Shown here piece by piece: positions 7,610-16,540 of a stretch of DNA of 64,000 bases. The stretch is from Microbacterium aerolatum (GTDB taxonomy: Bacteria > Actinomycetota > Actinomycetes > Actinomycetales > Microbacteriaceae): contig NZ_BJUW01000012.1 of the NCBI RefSeq assembly GCF_007988825.1, positions 29,059 to 93,058 of the forward strand, in the 5' to 3' direction. The position numbers and the translations under genes were made by a program. A model generated the notes under the pieces. The model did no database searches. It was not told the origin of the DNA and was given only the letters and a program-made list of their open reading frames with translations. Numbering within the stretch: position 1 is the stretch's first letter; each line of letters begins with the position of its first letter.

Positions 7610-9276
7610 CAGGCTCCGATCAGGGCGGGTTCGTGGTCGAGATGGTGCGCGCCGACCGATTCGCGGCGCGTGAGGGCGGCGGATGCTGTGGCCTCTGCCA
7701 CGAGCAGGAGATTGGCGTCCTCGTGCTCGGCGCGGGTGGTCGGGGCAGGAGCGGCTTCGCGCCAGGTGCGGATGGTGTCGAGCGCCTCAGCCAGACCGTC
7801 GGGGGAGCGGAGGAGTCCGACGTGGTCCCACATCAGGTGCTGGAGGTGTTCGCGGGAGAAGGGAGGCTTCGACTCGCCTGCGGCTCGCTCACCCCGTTTC
7901 GTCTCGCTCCGCTCGCTCAACGCCCCGGTAAAGGAAGTCATTGGGAGATCAGAACGAGCGGAGCTCAGTTGAGGGTCGTTGAGCGGAGGCAGCGAAGCCG
8001 CCGGAGACGAAACGGGGTGAGCGAGCGGAGCGAGTCGAAGCCTTGCTTCGGGGTGAGCGAGCGGAGCGAGTCGAAGCCTCGCTTCGGCCGCAGCACCCTT
8101 CCCCGCCGCAGCACCCCTCCCCACCGCAGCAACGGCCCGCGCCCCGAAGACCGCCGCCTCGAGCAGCGAATTCGACGCGAGACGGTTCGCGCCGTGCACA
8201 CCGGTGCGTGCCACCTCTCCCGCGGCGAAGAGCCCGGGAACGGACGTGCGCCCGTCGAGATCCGTGACGACCCCGCCCATCAGATAGTGCGCCGCCGGGG
8301 TCACCGGAATCGGCTCCCGTGCCCAGTCCAAACCGTGCTCACAGGTGACCCGGTCGATCGTCGGGAAGCGGCCTGCCAGGCGCGCAGCGCCGATCATCGT
8401 GGCATCCAATCGCACCGGTGCCCCCTGCAGAGCGGCCTTCTTTGCGACGGCGCGGGCGACGACGTCACGCGGGGCGAGTTCACCATCCGGATGGACGTCG
8501 AAGACGAACCGCCGGCCCTCGTCGTCGATGAGCGCAGCGCCCTCGCCGCGCACCGCCTCCGAGATGAGGAAGGCGTCTCCGAGCCCAGCGGCCAGCACGG
8601 TCGGGTGGAACTGCACGAACTCGAGGTCCGCGACCGCGGCGCCCGCCCGGACCGCCGCAGCGATGCCATCGCCCGTCGCGCCGTCCGGGTTCGTCGTGTG
8701 CGCGTAAAGCCGTCCGGCACCACCCGTGGCGAGGATCACGGCATCCGCGTGGATGCCGACGAGCAGATCGTCGCGCAGCATCCGGATGCCGTGCACGACG
8801 CCCTCGCCCACCAGCAGATCGACCAGCAACGCGTGCTCGATCACTTCGACGTCCGCTTCGTGCACCCGCTGCACCAGCGCCCGCGAGATCGCCGCACCTG
8901 TCGCGTCGCCACCGGCGTGGACGATGCGCGCGTGCGCATGAGCGGCCTCGCGCCCGAGCAGCAGCTGTCCATCGGCATCCCGATCGAACGCGACGCCGCG
9001 GGCGATCAGTTCCGCGATCCGGGCGGAGCCGTCCCGCACCAGCACCTCGACGGCTCCAGCATCCGAGAGTCCCGCGCCGGCGACCATCGTGTCGGAGGCA
9101 TGCGCGGCGGGGGAGTCGCCAGGCCCGTATACGCCGGCGACGCCACCCTGCGCGAGCGCGGTGCATCCGCCGCCGAGGGACTCCTTGGCCACCAGAGTTG
9201 TGCGGTGCCCGGCATCCGCGGCGTGCAGCGCCGCCGTGAGCCCGGCGATGCCGGAGCCGACGACGACGATGTTCAT
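7609..9276 (-). CDS. nadB: L-aspartate oxidase with an in-frame repeat-encoded insert
   Basis: 555-residue flavoenzyme oxidising L-aspartate to iminoaspartate, the substrate of NadA. The N-terminal dinucleotide motif is VVGSGIAGLTAALHAADAG; GGCTALAQGGVAG, EFVQFHPTVL, SEAVRGEGA and HGANRLASNSLLEAA are diagnostic of NadB. The C-terminal helical domain (MWDHVGLLRS ... RRESVGAHH) is intact. Between them, roughly residues 395-471, the protein is encoded by a palindromic repeat (about 7865-8094) and contains low-complexity Arg/Ser/Ala/Leu sequence such as LRLAPLAHP twice. This falls in the variable linker between the FAD and helical domains, so the enzyme is probably functional. The ATG at 9276 overlaps the nadA stop (ATGA). 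Reading further upstream in frame gives only sequence antisense-like to nadA and was not used. Confidence 0.93.
   Translation of the reverse strand: MNIVVVGSGIAGLTAALHAADAGHRTTLVAKESLGGGCTALAQGGVAGVYGPGDSPAAHASDTMVAGAGLSDAGAVEVLVRDGSARIAELIARGVAFDRDADGQLLLGREAAHAHARIVHAGGDATGAAISRALVQRVHEADVEVIEHALLVDLLVGEGVVHGIRMLRDDLLVGIHADAVILATGGAGRLYAHTTNPDGATGDGIAAAVRAGAAVADLEFVQFHPTVLAAGLGDAFLISEAVRGEGAALIDDEGRRFVFDVHPDGELAPRDVVARAVAKKAALQGAPVRLDATMIGAARLAGRFPTIDRVTCEHGLDWAREPIPVTPAAHYLMGGVVTDLDGRTSVPGLFAAGEVARTGVHGANRLASNSLLEAAVFGARAVAAVGRGAAAGKGAAAEARLRLAPLAHPEARLRLAPLAHPVSSPAASLPPLNDPQLSSARSDLPMTSFTGALSERSETKRGERAAGESKPPFSREHLQHLMWDHVGLLRSPDGLAEALDTIRTWREAAPAPTTRAEHEDANLLLVAEATASAALTRRESVGAHHLDHEPALIGA
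7865..8094. repeat. Long inverted-repeat element inside nadB, copy 2
   Basis: Inverted arms at 7865-7926 and 7972-8043 flank a 45-bp centre (about 7927-7971), and the outer end of the second arm is duplicated in tandem (8042-8094, core GGGTGAGCGAGCGGAGCGAG twice). The same cores occur in copies 1, 3 and 4. The element is read through in frame by nadB with no stop codon. Confidence 0.88.
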
Positions 9277-10565
9277 GCGCGCGGCTTCGCGGCCAGCATC
9301 CGCTCCAGCGCCGCGCGCGCGGGGTCGGCGACGTCGGCCGTCACCGAGATCCGGTTGACGACGCGGCCCGCGACCAGCTCCTCGAGCACCCAGGCGAGGT
9401 ATCCGGGGTGGATGCGGTACATGGTCGAGCAGGGGCAGACGACCGGGTCGAGGCAGAAGATCTCGTGCTGCGGGTACTGGGCGGCCAGCCGCCGCACGAG
9501 GTTGATCTCGGTGCCGATCGCGAACGTGGTGGGCTCCGCGGCGCCGTCGATCGCGCGGCGGATGTAGTCGGTCGAGCCCGCCTCGTCGGCGGCGTCCACG
9601 ACCTCCATCGGGCACTCGGGGTGCACGATGACGCGCACGCCGGGATGCTCGGCGCGCGCCTGGTCGATCTGCGCGACGGTGAAGCGGCGGTGCACGGAGC
9701 AGAAGCCGTGCCACAGGATGACCTTCGAATCGGCGAGCTGTGCCGCCGACGACCCGCCGAGCGGACGACGCGGATTCCACATCGGCATCCGGTGGAGCGG
9801 CACCCCCATCGCCTTGGCGGTGTTGCGGCCGAGGTGCTGGTCGGGGAAGAACAGCACACGCTGTCCACGCTCGAACGCCCACTCCAGAACCGTCTCGGCG
9901 TTCGACGATGTGCAGACGATGCCGCCGTGGCGTCCCACGAACCCCTTGATCGCGGCGGACGAGTTCATGTACGTGACGGGGATCACCGGTACGCGACCGC
10001 TGTCGTCTGTGGCATCCAGTGGGCCGAGGACATCGGCGAGCTGTTCCCAGCAGTCCTCGACCTGGTCGATGTCGGCCATGTCGGCCATCGAGCAACCGGC
10101 CGCGAGATTCGGCAGGATCACGGCCTGGTCGGGCGTCGAGAGCAGATCGGCCGTCTCGGCCATGAAGTGCACGCCGCAGAACACGATCGCCTCGGCATCA
10201 GGATGCTCGAGCGCGGCGTTCGCGAGCTGGAAGGAATCGCCCACGTAGTCGGCGTGCGCCACGACCTCCTCGCGCTGATAGAAGTGCCCGAGTACGACGA
10301 CGCGATCGCCGAGGGTGGTCTTCGCTGCGCGGATGCGACGATCGAGATCCTCTTCGCTCGCCTCGCGGTACTCGGCGGGGAGCTCGCCCTGACGCGGAGC
10401 GCCGGTCGGGATGACGTCGCCCATGGAGGACCCGGGGCCGTAGCCGGCAACGGCGTCGAAGGTCCAGGGGCCGGCGGCGAGATCGGTGCTGCAGGATTCC
10501 GTGGGCGCCGCCTGGATCAGGTGGTCGACGGAGGGATCAGTGCTGCTGATGGTTGACGTGGGCAT
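9273..10565 (-). CDS. nadA: Quinolinate synthase
   Basis: 430 residues. Condenses iminoaspartate with dihydroxyacetone phosphate to quinolinate and carries an oxygen-sensitive [4Fe-4S] cluster. Likely cluster ligands are Cys130 (FCGVHFMAETA), Cys218 (GIVCTSSNA) and Cys377 or Cys379 (CLDPVVCPCSTMYR); HPEC near 315-318 is also conserved. GHFYQREEV and GCSMADM are family motifs. The start is set at ATG 10565 because AGAAGG lies 9 nt upstream and the reading frame further 5' is repeat sequence. First gene of nadA-nadB-nadC-nifS; a promoter with a palindrome over its start site lies immediately upstream. Confidence 0.95.
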   Translation of the reverse strand: MPTSTISSTDPSVDHLIQAAPTESCSTDLAAGPWTFDAVAGYGPGSSMGDVIPTGAPRQGELPAEYREASEEDLDRRIRAAKTTLGDRVVVLGHFYQREEVVAHADYVGDSFQLANAALEHPDAEAIVFCGVHFMAETADLLSTPDQAVILPNLAAGCSMADMADIDQVEDCWEQLADVLGPLDATDDSGRVPVIPVTYMNSSAAIKGFVGRHGGIVCTSSNAETVLEWAFERGQRVLFFPDQHLGRNTAKAMGVPLHRMPMWNPRRPLGGSSAAQLADSKVILWHGFCSVHRRFTVAQIDQARAEHPGVRVIVHPECPMEVVDAADEAGSTDYIRRAIDGAAEPTTFAIGTEINLVRRLAAQYPQHEIFCLDPVVCPCSTMYRIHPGYLAWVLEELVAGRVVNRISVTADVADPARAALERMLAAKPRA

Positions 10566-10590
10566 CGGGCATCGCCTTCTGGTCATCTCG

Positions 10591-10635
10591 ACACTTAGTG
10601 TGCGATTCCAGATTATGTCGAACTGACCATAAGGG
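10591..10635 (-). promoter_or_regulatory. nadA promoter with candidate NrtR operator
   Basis: On the minus strand, TTGCCC (about 10635-10630), a 17-nt spacer and TAATCT (about 10612-10607) form a plausible promoter. The 11-bp palindrome ACACTNAGTGT at 10591-10601 lies where transcription would start. The upstream gene encodes an NrtR-type regulator, a family known to bind palindromes ahead of NAD genes, so this is the best operator candidate. That the palindrome is the binding site is inference. Confidence 0.55.
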
Positions 10636-10652
10636 CAAAATGCGGGGGTCTC

Positions 10653-10821
10653 CGCGGGTCGTTGAGCGGAGGCGCGCCAGCGCCGAAGACGAAACGGGTT
10701 GAGCGAGCGGAGCGAGTCGAAACCTCCACGGGACGAGCGAGGCTTCGACTCCGTCGCTGCGCGACTGCACTCAGCCCGTTTCGTCTGCGCGGCCTCCCGG
10801 CCGCTCCGCTCAACGACCCGC
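10653..10821. repeat. Long inverted-repeat element, copy 3
   Basis: Arms at 10653-10722 (starts CGCGGGTCGTTGAGCGGAGG, ends GCGAGTCGAAAC) and 10742-10821 (starts GCTTCGACTCCG, ends CAACGACCCGC) in opposite orientation. It lies between nrtR and the nadA promoter; together they account for the 324-bp gap, which holds no gene. A short echo (CGACGGAGTCGAAGCC) lies at about 10869-10884, just before the nrtR stop. Confidence 0.85.
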
Positions 10822-10889
10822 ACCAGCAGTGACACTCGCCGGGAAGGCGGGATGTGCCGACGCCCGCGGGCGACGGAGTCGAAGCCGAC

Positions 10890-11558
10890 TCAGCCGTCGG
10901 CAGCGGCGCGGCGGAAGAGCCGCGCAGGACGGTGCTTGCCGGTGCGGAACGATTCGGTCGGCACGAGCTCGTCCGACCCCTCCAGCAGCCGCCGGAAGTT
11001 CGACGGATCCAGACGCCGCCCGAGAACGGCCTCGTACACCTCGCGCAGCTCGGTGAGCGTGAACTCGTCCGGCAGGAGCCCCGCCCCGATCGAGCTGTAG
11101 CCGACCTTGTTCCGCAGCCGCCACAGCGCGTACTCCACGATCTGGTTGTGGTCGAAGGCGAGGGGCGGCATGTCATCCACGTCGAACCACTCCACGTTCT
11201 CGGGGGCGCCCGCTGCCGCACGCTGCGCATCGACGAGGTCCGAGCGCAGCAGCGCCCAGTAGACGATCGAGACGACGCGGGTGGGGGAGCGGTCGACGTC
11301 TCCGAACGTGTACAGCTGCTCCAGATAGCTCGGCTTCAGGGCGGTCGTCTCTGCGAGGGTGCGGGATGCCGCGGCATCCAGATCCTCGGCGGGATCGAGC
11401 CATCCGCCGGGCAGCGCCCAGGAGTCGAGGTGCGGTTCGCGCGTGCGCCGCACGAGCGGAAGCATCAGCCGATCTCCGTGCGCTCCGGTGCGCAGCGAGA
11501 AGATGACGGTCGAGACAGCGACACGGATCGCGTCACTGGCACCGGTCGATGAGGTCAC
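10890..11558 (-). CDS. nrtR: NrtR-family transcriptional regulator (Nudix-like sensor)
   Basis: 222 residues. An N-terminal Nudix-like domain (about 10-140) is followed by a winged-helix domain (about 150-215, LPDEFTLTELREVYEAVLGR ...). The Nudix box region GGWLDPAEDLDAAASRTLAET keeps the Gly and Arg positions, but the catalytic REUxEE is degenerate (RTLAET), as expected of NrtR proteins that sense ADP-ribose rather than hydrolyse it. C-terminal NFRRLLEGSDELVPT and GKHRPARLFR match the family's DNA-binding part. The GTG start at 11558 has TAGACT 7 nt upstream (minus strand). Being next to nadABC-nifS makes NAD control the likely role. Confidence 0.88.
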   Translation of the reverse strand: MTSSTGASDAIRVAVSTVIFSLRTGAHGDRLMLPLVRRTREPHLDSWALPGGWLDPAEDLDAAASRTLAETTALKPSYLEQLYTFGDVDRSPTRVVSIVYWALLRSDLVDAQRAAAGAPENVEWFDVDDMPPLAFDHNQIVEYALWRLRNKVGYSSIGAGLLPDEFTLTELREVYEAVLGRRLDPSNFRRLLEGSDELVPTESFRTGKHRPARLFRRAAADG

Positions 11559-11689
11559 GCCATCGAGTCTATGAGGAGCCGCAGGCGGAGCCCGGCCGTC
11601 ACCCGTTCAGGCGCGCCGCCAGCCTCGTGGCCGTCATGTGCGCGATCGCCTCGATCGAGCCACGAGACCGATAGAGTGTTCGCATAACT

Positions 11690-11959
11690 GAAGACGGCCG
11701 CACGAGGTGTGCGGGAGAGCCCCGGCGAACACAGCCGGGCACCGAAGGAGCAAGCACTCCCCGCCAATCTCTCAGGTACCGAGTACCGCTCGCCTCCGGC
11801 CACTCTGAAAAGCGATCTTCGATCCGCCGACGGTGAAAGCCCACCAACCCGACTTCTGCTCGGGAACGAGGGCGAAACTCTCAGGCCCGATGACAGAGGG
11901 GGAGTTCTCGGATACCGTGCATTCCGTACGGCATCCTTCCGACGACACGGGAGAACTCC
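11690..11959 (+). ncRNA. Tandem glycine riboswitch leader of gcvTHP
   Basis: Two consecutive glycine aptamers. Aptamer I (about 11705-11800) has GGGAGA, ACCGAAGGAGCAA at 11741-11753 and CCGCCAATCTCTCAGGTACC ending at 11780. Aptamer II (about 11803-11900) has CTCTGAAAAGCG, GACGGTGAAAGCCC, GGGCGAAACTCTCAGG and GATGACAGAGGGGG. Immediately 3', GGAGTTCTC (11901-11909) can pair perfectly with GAGAACTCC (11951-11959), which abuts the gcvT ATG and covers its Shine-Dalgarno, giving a likely translational switch. This explains most of the 401-bp gap between nrtR and gcvT; nothing else is seen there. Confidence 0.93.
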
Positions 11960-13066
11960 ATGGCCGAGCCACGCTTCACCCCGCTCCGAGAGCGACATGA
12001 GTCGCTGGGGGCGTCCTTCACGGATTTCGGCGGCTGGCAGATGCCGGTGCGCTACACCTCCGACCTCGCCGAGCACCACGCCGTGCGTCAGGCCGCAGGT
12101 CTCTTCGACATCTCGCACATGGCCGAGTTCACCGTCGACGGCGCGGATGCCGCCACCTACCTCGACTATGCGCTCGCCGGGCGCCTCTCGACGATGTCGG
12201 TCGGCAAGGCGAAGTACTCGCTCCTGCTCGCCGAAACGGGCGGCATCATCGACGACGTCATCGTGTACCGGCTCGCCGAGGATCGCTTCCTGATCATCTC
12301 GAACGCCGGGAATCGGGATGCCGTCGCCGCGGCTCTCCCGCAGCGCGTCGGTGCATTCGACGTCGCGGTCGAGGACGTGTCGGACTCCTATGCGCTGATC
12401 GCGGTGCAGGGGCCTGCATCCGAGGCGATCGTCTCGACGATCGACGGCATCACTCAGGTCGGCACCCCATGGGCGGAGCAGAAGTACTACGCCTGGACCG
12501 ACGCGCTCTTCTCAGGCCAGCCCCTGCTCATCGCCCGCACCGGGTACACCGGCGAAGACGGGTTCGAGCTGCTCGTCCGCAGCGACGACGCCGCAGCTCT
12601 GTGGGATGCCGCGCTCGCCGCGGGCACGCCGCACGGACTCGTCCCGGCCGGTCTCGCCGCCCGTGACACGCTGCGCCTCGAGGCGGGCATGCCGCTGTAC
12701 GGCCATGAGCTCTCCCTCGACACGAAGCCTGCGCAGGCGGGACTGGGCCGTGTCGTGGCATCCGACAAGGACGACTTCGTCGGCAAGCCCGGCGCGGCTG
12801 CCGCCGATGACGCCCGCGTACTCGTGGGGCTCACCGCCGAGGGCAAGCGCGCCGGCCGTGCCGGGTACGGGGTCGTCGCCGATGACGGCACAGTGCTCGG
12901 CGAGATCACCAGCGGGGCGCTCAGCCCCACGCTCGGCCACCCGATCGCGATGGCCTACCTCGACCCCGCATTCGCCGAAGCGGGAACCACCGTCAACCTG
13001 GATGTGCGCGGGACGAAGATCCCCGCGACCGTGACCGCCCTGCCTTTCTACCGGAGGAAGAAATGA
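11960..13066 (+). CDS. gcvT: Aminomethyltransferase, T-protein of glycine cleavage
   Basis: 368 residues. Takes the aminomethyl group from the H-protein and passes the one-carbon unit to tetrahydrofolate, releasing ammonia. Shows [13 protein letters not shown] near 21-33, [10 protein letters not shown], the folate-binding VQGPAS region and [11 protein letters not shown] near 194-204, with the C-terminal barrel ending LPFYRRKK. The ATG at 11960 lies directly behind the riboswitch expression platform, with GGGAG 6 nt upstream inside that helix. The stop overlaps the gcvH start (ATGA, 13063-13066). Glycine is expected to turn the operon on. Confidence 0.97.
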   Translation: MAEPRFTPLRERHESLGASFTDFGGWQMPVRYTSDLAEHHAVRQAAGLFDISHMAEFTVDGADAATYLDYALAGRLSTMSVGKAKYSLLLAETGGIIDDVIVYRLAEDRFLIISNAGNRDAVAAALPQRVGAFDVAVEDVSDSYALIAVQGPASEAIVSTIDGITQVGTPWAEQKYYAWTDALFSGQPLLIARTGYTGEDGFELLVRSDDAAALWDAALAAGTPHGLVPAGLAARDTLRLEAGMPLYGHELSLDTKPAQAGLGRVVASDKDDFVGKPGAAAADDARVLVGLTAEGKRAGRAGYGVVADDGTVLGEITSGALSPTLGHPIAMAYLDPAFAEAGTTVNLDVRGTKIPATVTALPFYRRKK

Positions 13067-13440
13067 CCGATCTCAGCGCTCTCAAGTACACCGACGAGCA
13101 CGAATGGCTCGCCGTCGACGGCACCACCGCGACTGTCGGCATCACCGACTACGCCGCTGACAAGCTCGGCGACGTCGTCTTCGTCGAACTGCCGGCCGTC
13201 GGCACCGAGATCACGGCGGGCTCCGTCGTCGGAGAGATCGAGTCGACCAAGTCGGTCGGCGAGCTCTACGCCCCGCTGGCCGGCACGGTCGTCGAGGTCA
13301 ACGACGCGGTCGTGGACGACCCTTCGCTCGTGAACGCCGAGCCCTTCGAGGGCGGCTGGCTCATCAAGTTGACGATCGCCGACGGCGCCGCCGACGAGCT
13401 GCTCGACCGTGACGCGTACACCGCGCTGACGGAGGGTTGA
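13063..13440 (+). CDS. gcvH: Glycine cleavage H-protein
   Basis: 125 residues, the normal length. Lipoyl carrier that shuttles the aminomethyl group between P- and T-proteins. The lipoylated residue is Lys63 in [23 protein letters not shown] near 13-20 and the C-terminal [11 protein letters not shown] are family features. Translationally coupled to gcvT, and the gcvP reading frame begins at or just after its stop. Confidence 0.97.
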   Translation: MTDLSALKYTDEHEWLAVDGTTATVGITDYAADKLGDVVFVELPAVGTEITAGSVVGEIESTKSVGELYAPLAGTVVEVNDAVVDDPSLVNAEPFEGGWLIKLTIADGAADELLDRDAYTALTEG

Positions 13441-13448
13441 TCGCCGTC

Positions 13449-16331
13449 GTGACCGCCTTCGCCGATCGCCACATCGGAACCACCGCCGAGACCCAGCGCA
13501 TCATGCTCGAGGCGCTCGGGCTCGCCCCCGACGCCGATGACATCAGTGCAATCGAGACGCTGATGCGCCAGGCGGTTCCGGGCTCCATCTACACCGACCC
13601 GACGTCGGATACGCGTATCCCGCATGCCGCCACCGAGGCTGAGGCGCTCGCCGAGCTGCGCGGCTTCGCGTCCCGCAACACGGTGAACACGCCGATGATC
13701 GGCCTGGGCTACTACGGCACGATCACCCCGAGCGTGATCCAGCGGAACGTGCTCGAGAATCCGTCCTGGTACACGGCCTACACGCCGTACCAGCCGGAGA
13801 TCTCGCAGGGGCGCCTGGAGGCGCTGATCAACTTCCAGACCATGGTCGCCGACCTCACCGGCCTCACGACCGCGAACGCGTCGATGCTCGACGAGTCCAC
13901 CGCGGTCGCCGAAGGGATGCTGCTGGCGCGCCGCGCCTCGAAGTCGAAGTCTCCGGTCTTCGTGGTGGATGCCGACGCCTTCGCGCAGACCAAGGCGCTG
14001 CTCGCCACCCGCGCGGAGGCGCTGGGCATCGAGCTCGTCGAGCGCAACCTGTCCGGCGGTGAGCAGCTGCCCGACGAACTGTTCGGCGTGTTCGTGCAGT
14101 ACCCCGCGGCATCCGGTCTCGTCTGGGATCCCAGCGCCGTCATCGACGCAGCCCACGTCGCCGGCGGCCTCGCGGTCGTCGCCGCCGACCTGCTCGCGCT
14201 CACCCTGATCGCCTCGCCGGGCTCGCTCGGCGCCGACGTCGCGGTGGGCACGACTCAGCGCTTCGGCGTTCCGATGGCGTTCGGTGGCCCGCACGCCGGC
14301 TACATGGCCGTGCGTCAGGGGCTCGAGCGCCAGCTGCCCGGCCGCCTGGTCGGCGTCTCGGTGGATGCCGACGGCAAGCCGGCGTACCGACTGTCACTGC
14401 AGACGCGTGAACAGCACATCCGTCGCGAGAAGGCCACGTCGAACATCTGTACCGCGCAGGTGCTGCTGGCCGTCATGGCGTCGATGTACGCGGTCTATCA
14501 CGGCCCGGACGGGCTCGCGGGCATCGCTCGGAACGTGGCGTTGCGCGCGTCGATGCTGCGCGACTGGCTGGTGGAGGCGGGTGCGGACGTCGTGCACGAG
14601 GCGTTCTTCGACACCGTCGAGGTGCACGCAGCGGATGCCGCCGGCATCGTCGCCCGCGCGCACGACGAGTTCGGCATCCTGCTGCGCCTGACGGACGACG
14701 GCACGGTCGGCATCTCGGTGGACGAGACGACGGATTTCACCGCCTTGCACCGCGTCGCGCTGCTGTTCGGCGGCAAGGAGGAGCGTTCGTTCGGATTCCT
14801 CGGCGGCGGCTCCCACGGTGCCCTTCCGGCATCCCTCATCCGTAAGGACGAGTACCTCACGCACCCGGTGTTCCACGTGCACCGTTCGGAGACCGCCATG
14901 ATGCGGTACCTGAAGGGCCTCGCCGACCGTGACTACGCGCTCGATCGCGGCATGATCCCGCTGGGCTCGTGCACCATGAAGCTCAACGCGGCCACCGAGA
15001 TGGCATCCATCACCTGGCCGGAGTTCGCGCAGATCCACCCGTTCGCGCCGGAGTCCGACGTCGCCGGATACCTCGAGATGATCGACCAGCTCGAGGGCTG
15101 GCTGGCCGAGGTCACCGGATACGACGCGGTCTCGCTGCAGCCGAACGCCGGTTCGCAGGGCGAGCTCGCCGGGCTCCTCGCGATCCGCGGCTATCACCTC
15201 GCGAACGGCGACGAGCACCGCACCGTGTGCCTGATCCCGTCGTCCGCGCACGGCACCAACGCGGCATCCGCTGTCCTCGCCGGAATGAAGGTCGTCGTCG
15301 TCGCATGCGACGAACTCGGCAACGTCGACCTCGACGACCTGCGGGCGAAGATCGCCGCGCACGCCGACGAGATCGCGGCGCTGATGATCACCTACCCGTC
15401 CACGCACGGCGTGTACGAGCAGGATGTCGTCGAGATCACCTCCGCCGTGCACGAGGCCGGCGGTCAGGTGTACGTCGACGGCGCGAATCTCAACGCGCTG
15501 CTGGGCTTCGCCCGCTTCGGCGACCTCGGCGGCGACGTCTCGCATCTGAACCTGCACAAGACGTTCGCGATCCCGCACGGCGGCGGCGGGCCTGGCGTCG
15601 GCCCTGTCGCGGCGAAGGCCCACCTCGCGGAGCATCTGCCCTCGCACCCGCTCGCGCAGCGTGCGACGCACGCCGGCGGGTTCGAGTTCGCCGGTGGACC
15701 GGTGTCGGCTGCGCCGTACGGGTCGGCCGGCATCCTGCCGATCTCGTGGTCGTACGTCCGCATGATGGGCGCGGAGGGGCTGCGGGATGCCACGGCCGCA
15801 GCCGTCCTGTCGGCGAACTACATCGCAGCCCGCCTGGGGGAGCACTACCCGGTGCTGTACGCGGGGGAGAACGGCCGGGTCGCGCACGAGTGCATCCTCG
15901 ACCTGCGGCCGCTCAAGGAAGCCACCGGCATCACCGTCGACGACGTCGCCAAGCGGCTGATCGACTACGGCTTCCACGCGCCGACCATGTCGTTCCCGGT
16001 TCCCGGGACGCTGATGGTGGAGCCGACCGAGTCGGAGGACCTGGGCGAGATCGACCGGTTCGTCGAGGCGATGGTCATGATCAAGGCCGAGGCGGATCGG
16101 GTCGCGTCGGGCGAATGGCCCGACGACGACAACCCGCTGGTGAACGCCCCGCACACGGCCGTCTCGCTCATCTCGGGGGAGTGGGGCCACGCGTACACGC
16201 GCGAGGATGCCGCGTATCCCGTGAAGTCGCTGGTCGCGACGAAGTACTGGCCGCCGGTGCGCCGGATCGACCAGGCCTACGGCGACCGCAACCTCGTCTG
16301 CGCCTGCCCGCCGATCGAGGCTTTCGCCTAG
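13449..16331 (+). CDS. gcvP: Glycine dehydrogenase (decarboxylating), P-protein
   Basis: About 960 residues: the long single-chain P-protein with fused N- and C-terminal PLP-fold halves. Decarboxylates glycine and loads the H-protein. Motifs: [19 protein letters not shown] near the N-terminus, [13 protein letters not shown], and the PLP lysine Lys704 in [18 protein letters not shown]. Start: GTG at 13449 gives [10 protein letters not shown], which aligns with family N-termini; TTG at 13437 overlaps the gcvH stop, but GGAGGG would then sit with almost no spacing. Last gene of gcvTHP; a strong hairpin terminator follows. Confidence 0.95.
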   Translation: MTAFADRHIGTTAETQRIMLEALGLAPDADDISAIETLMRQAVPGSIYTDPTSDTRIPHAATEAEALAELRGFASRNTVNTPMIGLGYYGTITPSVIQRNVLENPSWYTAYTPYQPEISQGRLEALINFQTMVADLTGLTTANASMLDESTAVAEGMLLARRASKSKSPVFVVDADAFAQTKALLATRAEALGIELVERNLSGGEQLPDELFGVFVQYPAASGLVWDPSAVIDAAHVAGGLAVVAADLLALTLIASPGSLGADVAVGTTQRFGVPMAFGGPHAGYMAVRQGLERQLPGRLVGVSVDADGKPAYRLSLQTREQHIRREKATSNICTAQVLLAVMASMYAVYHGPDGLAGIARNVALRASMLRDWLVEAGADVVHEAFFDTVEVHAADAAGIVARAHDEFGILLRLTDDGTVGISVDETTDFTALHRVALLFGGKEERSFGFLGGGSHGALPASLIRKDEYLTHPVFHVHRSETAMMRYLKGLADRDYALDRGMIPLGSCTMKLNAATEMASITWPEFAQIHPFAPESDVAGYLEMIDQLEGWLAEVTGYDAVSLQPNAGSQGELAGLLAIRGYHLANGDEHRTVCLIPSSAHGTNAASAVLAGMKVVVVACDELGNVDLDDLRAKIAAHADEIAALMITYPSTHGVYEQDVVEITSAVHEAGGQVYVDGANLNALLGFARFGDLGGDVSHLNLHKTFAIPHGGGGPGVGPVAAKAHLAEHLPSHPLAQRATHAGGFEFAGGPVSAAPYGSAGILPISWSYVRMMGAEGLRDATAAAVLSANYIAARLGEHYPVLYAGENGRVAHECILDLRPLKEATGITVDDVAKRLIDYGFHAPTMSFPVPGTLMVEPTESEDLGEIDRFVEAMVMIKAEADRVASGEWPDDDNPLVNAPHTAVSLISGEWGHAYTREDAAYPVKSLVATKYWPPVRRIDQAYGDRNLVCACPPIEAFA

Positions 16332-16346
16332 GAGACTGCCCGTTCC

Positions 16347-16390
16347 GAGGTCCCCTGCTGCCCGCTGCAGCAGGGGACCTCGTCGTTTCG
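16347..16390 (+). terminator. Terminator after gcvP
   Basis: Perfect 15-bp stem GAGGTCCCCTGCTGC (16347-16361) with GCAGCAGGGGACCTC (16367-16381), 5-nt loop, followed by GTCGTTTC. Lies 15 nt after the gcvP stop. Confidence 0.9.
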
Positions 16391-16456
16391 GCGGGATCTC
16401 GCGGCGGTTTCGCAAATATGGCGAGTCAGTAACGGTTCATTAACGGAGCTGTCGCC

Positions 16457-16468
16457 ACGTTGTAACGT
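16457..16468. promoter_or_regulatory. Inverted repeat upstream of the peptide-transport operon
   Basis: ACGTT-GT-AACGT palindrome about 73 nt before the substrate-binding protein gene, overlapping AT-richer sequence that also contains the direct repeat TAACGG (in GTAACGG and TTAACGG just upstream). It is a candidate operator or promoter region; no clear -35/-10 pair could be fixed. Confidence 0.35.
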
Positions 16469-16540
16469 CACGTAGCCTCTGGTGTATCCGGTGCGTCCGA
16501 AGCCGACGCGCCCTGGACCTGTCCACAGGAGGACACAACA

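Noticed and set aside
7865..8094. A frameshift or pseudogene in nadB
   Set aside because: The reading frame passes through the repeat into a normal C-terminal domain, so an in-frame insertion fits better.
7609..10095. A longer NadB beginning far upstream
   Set aside because: The upstream part is a shadow of nadA; the nadB ATG overlaps the nadA stop and begins with the dinucleotide motif.
5392..10821. A CRISPR array
   Set aside because: The repeats are few, long, inverted and spread within and between genes, with no regular spacers or cas genes.
14394..16415. A 673-codon frame opposite gcvP
   Set aside because: GcvP is unambiguous; the opposite frame has Arg/Asp/His-rich nonsense composition.
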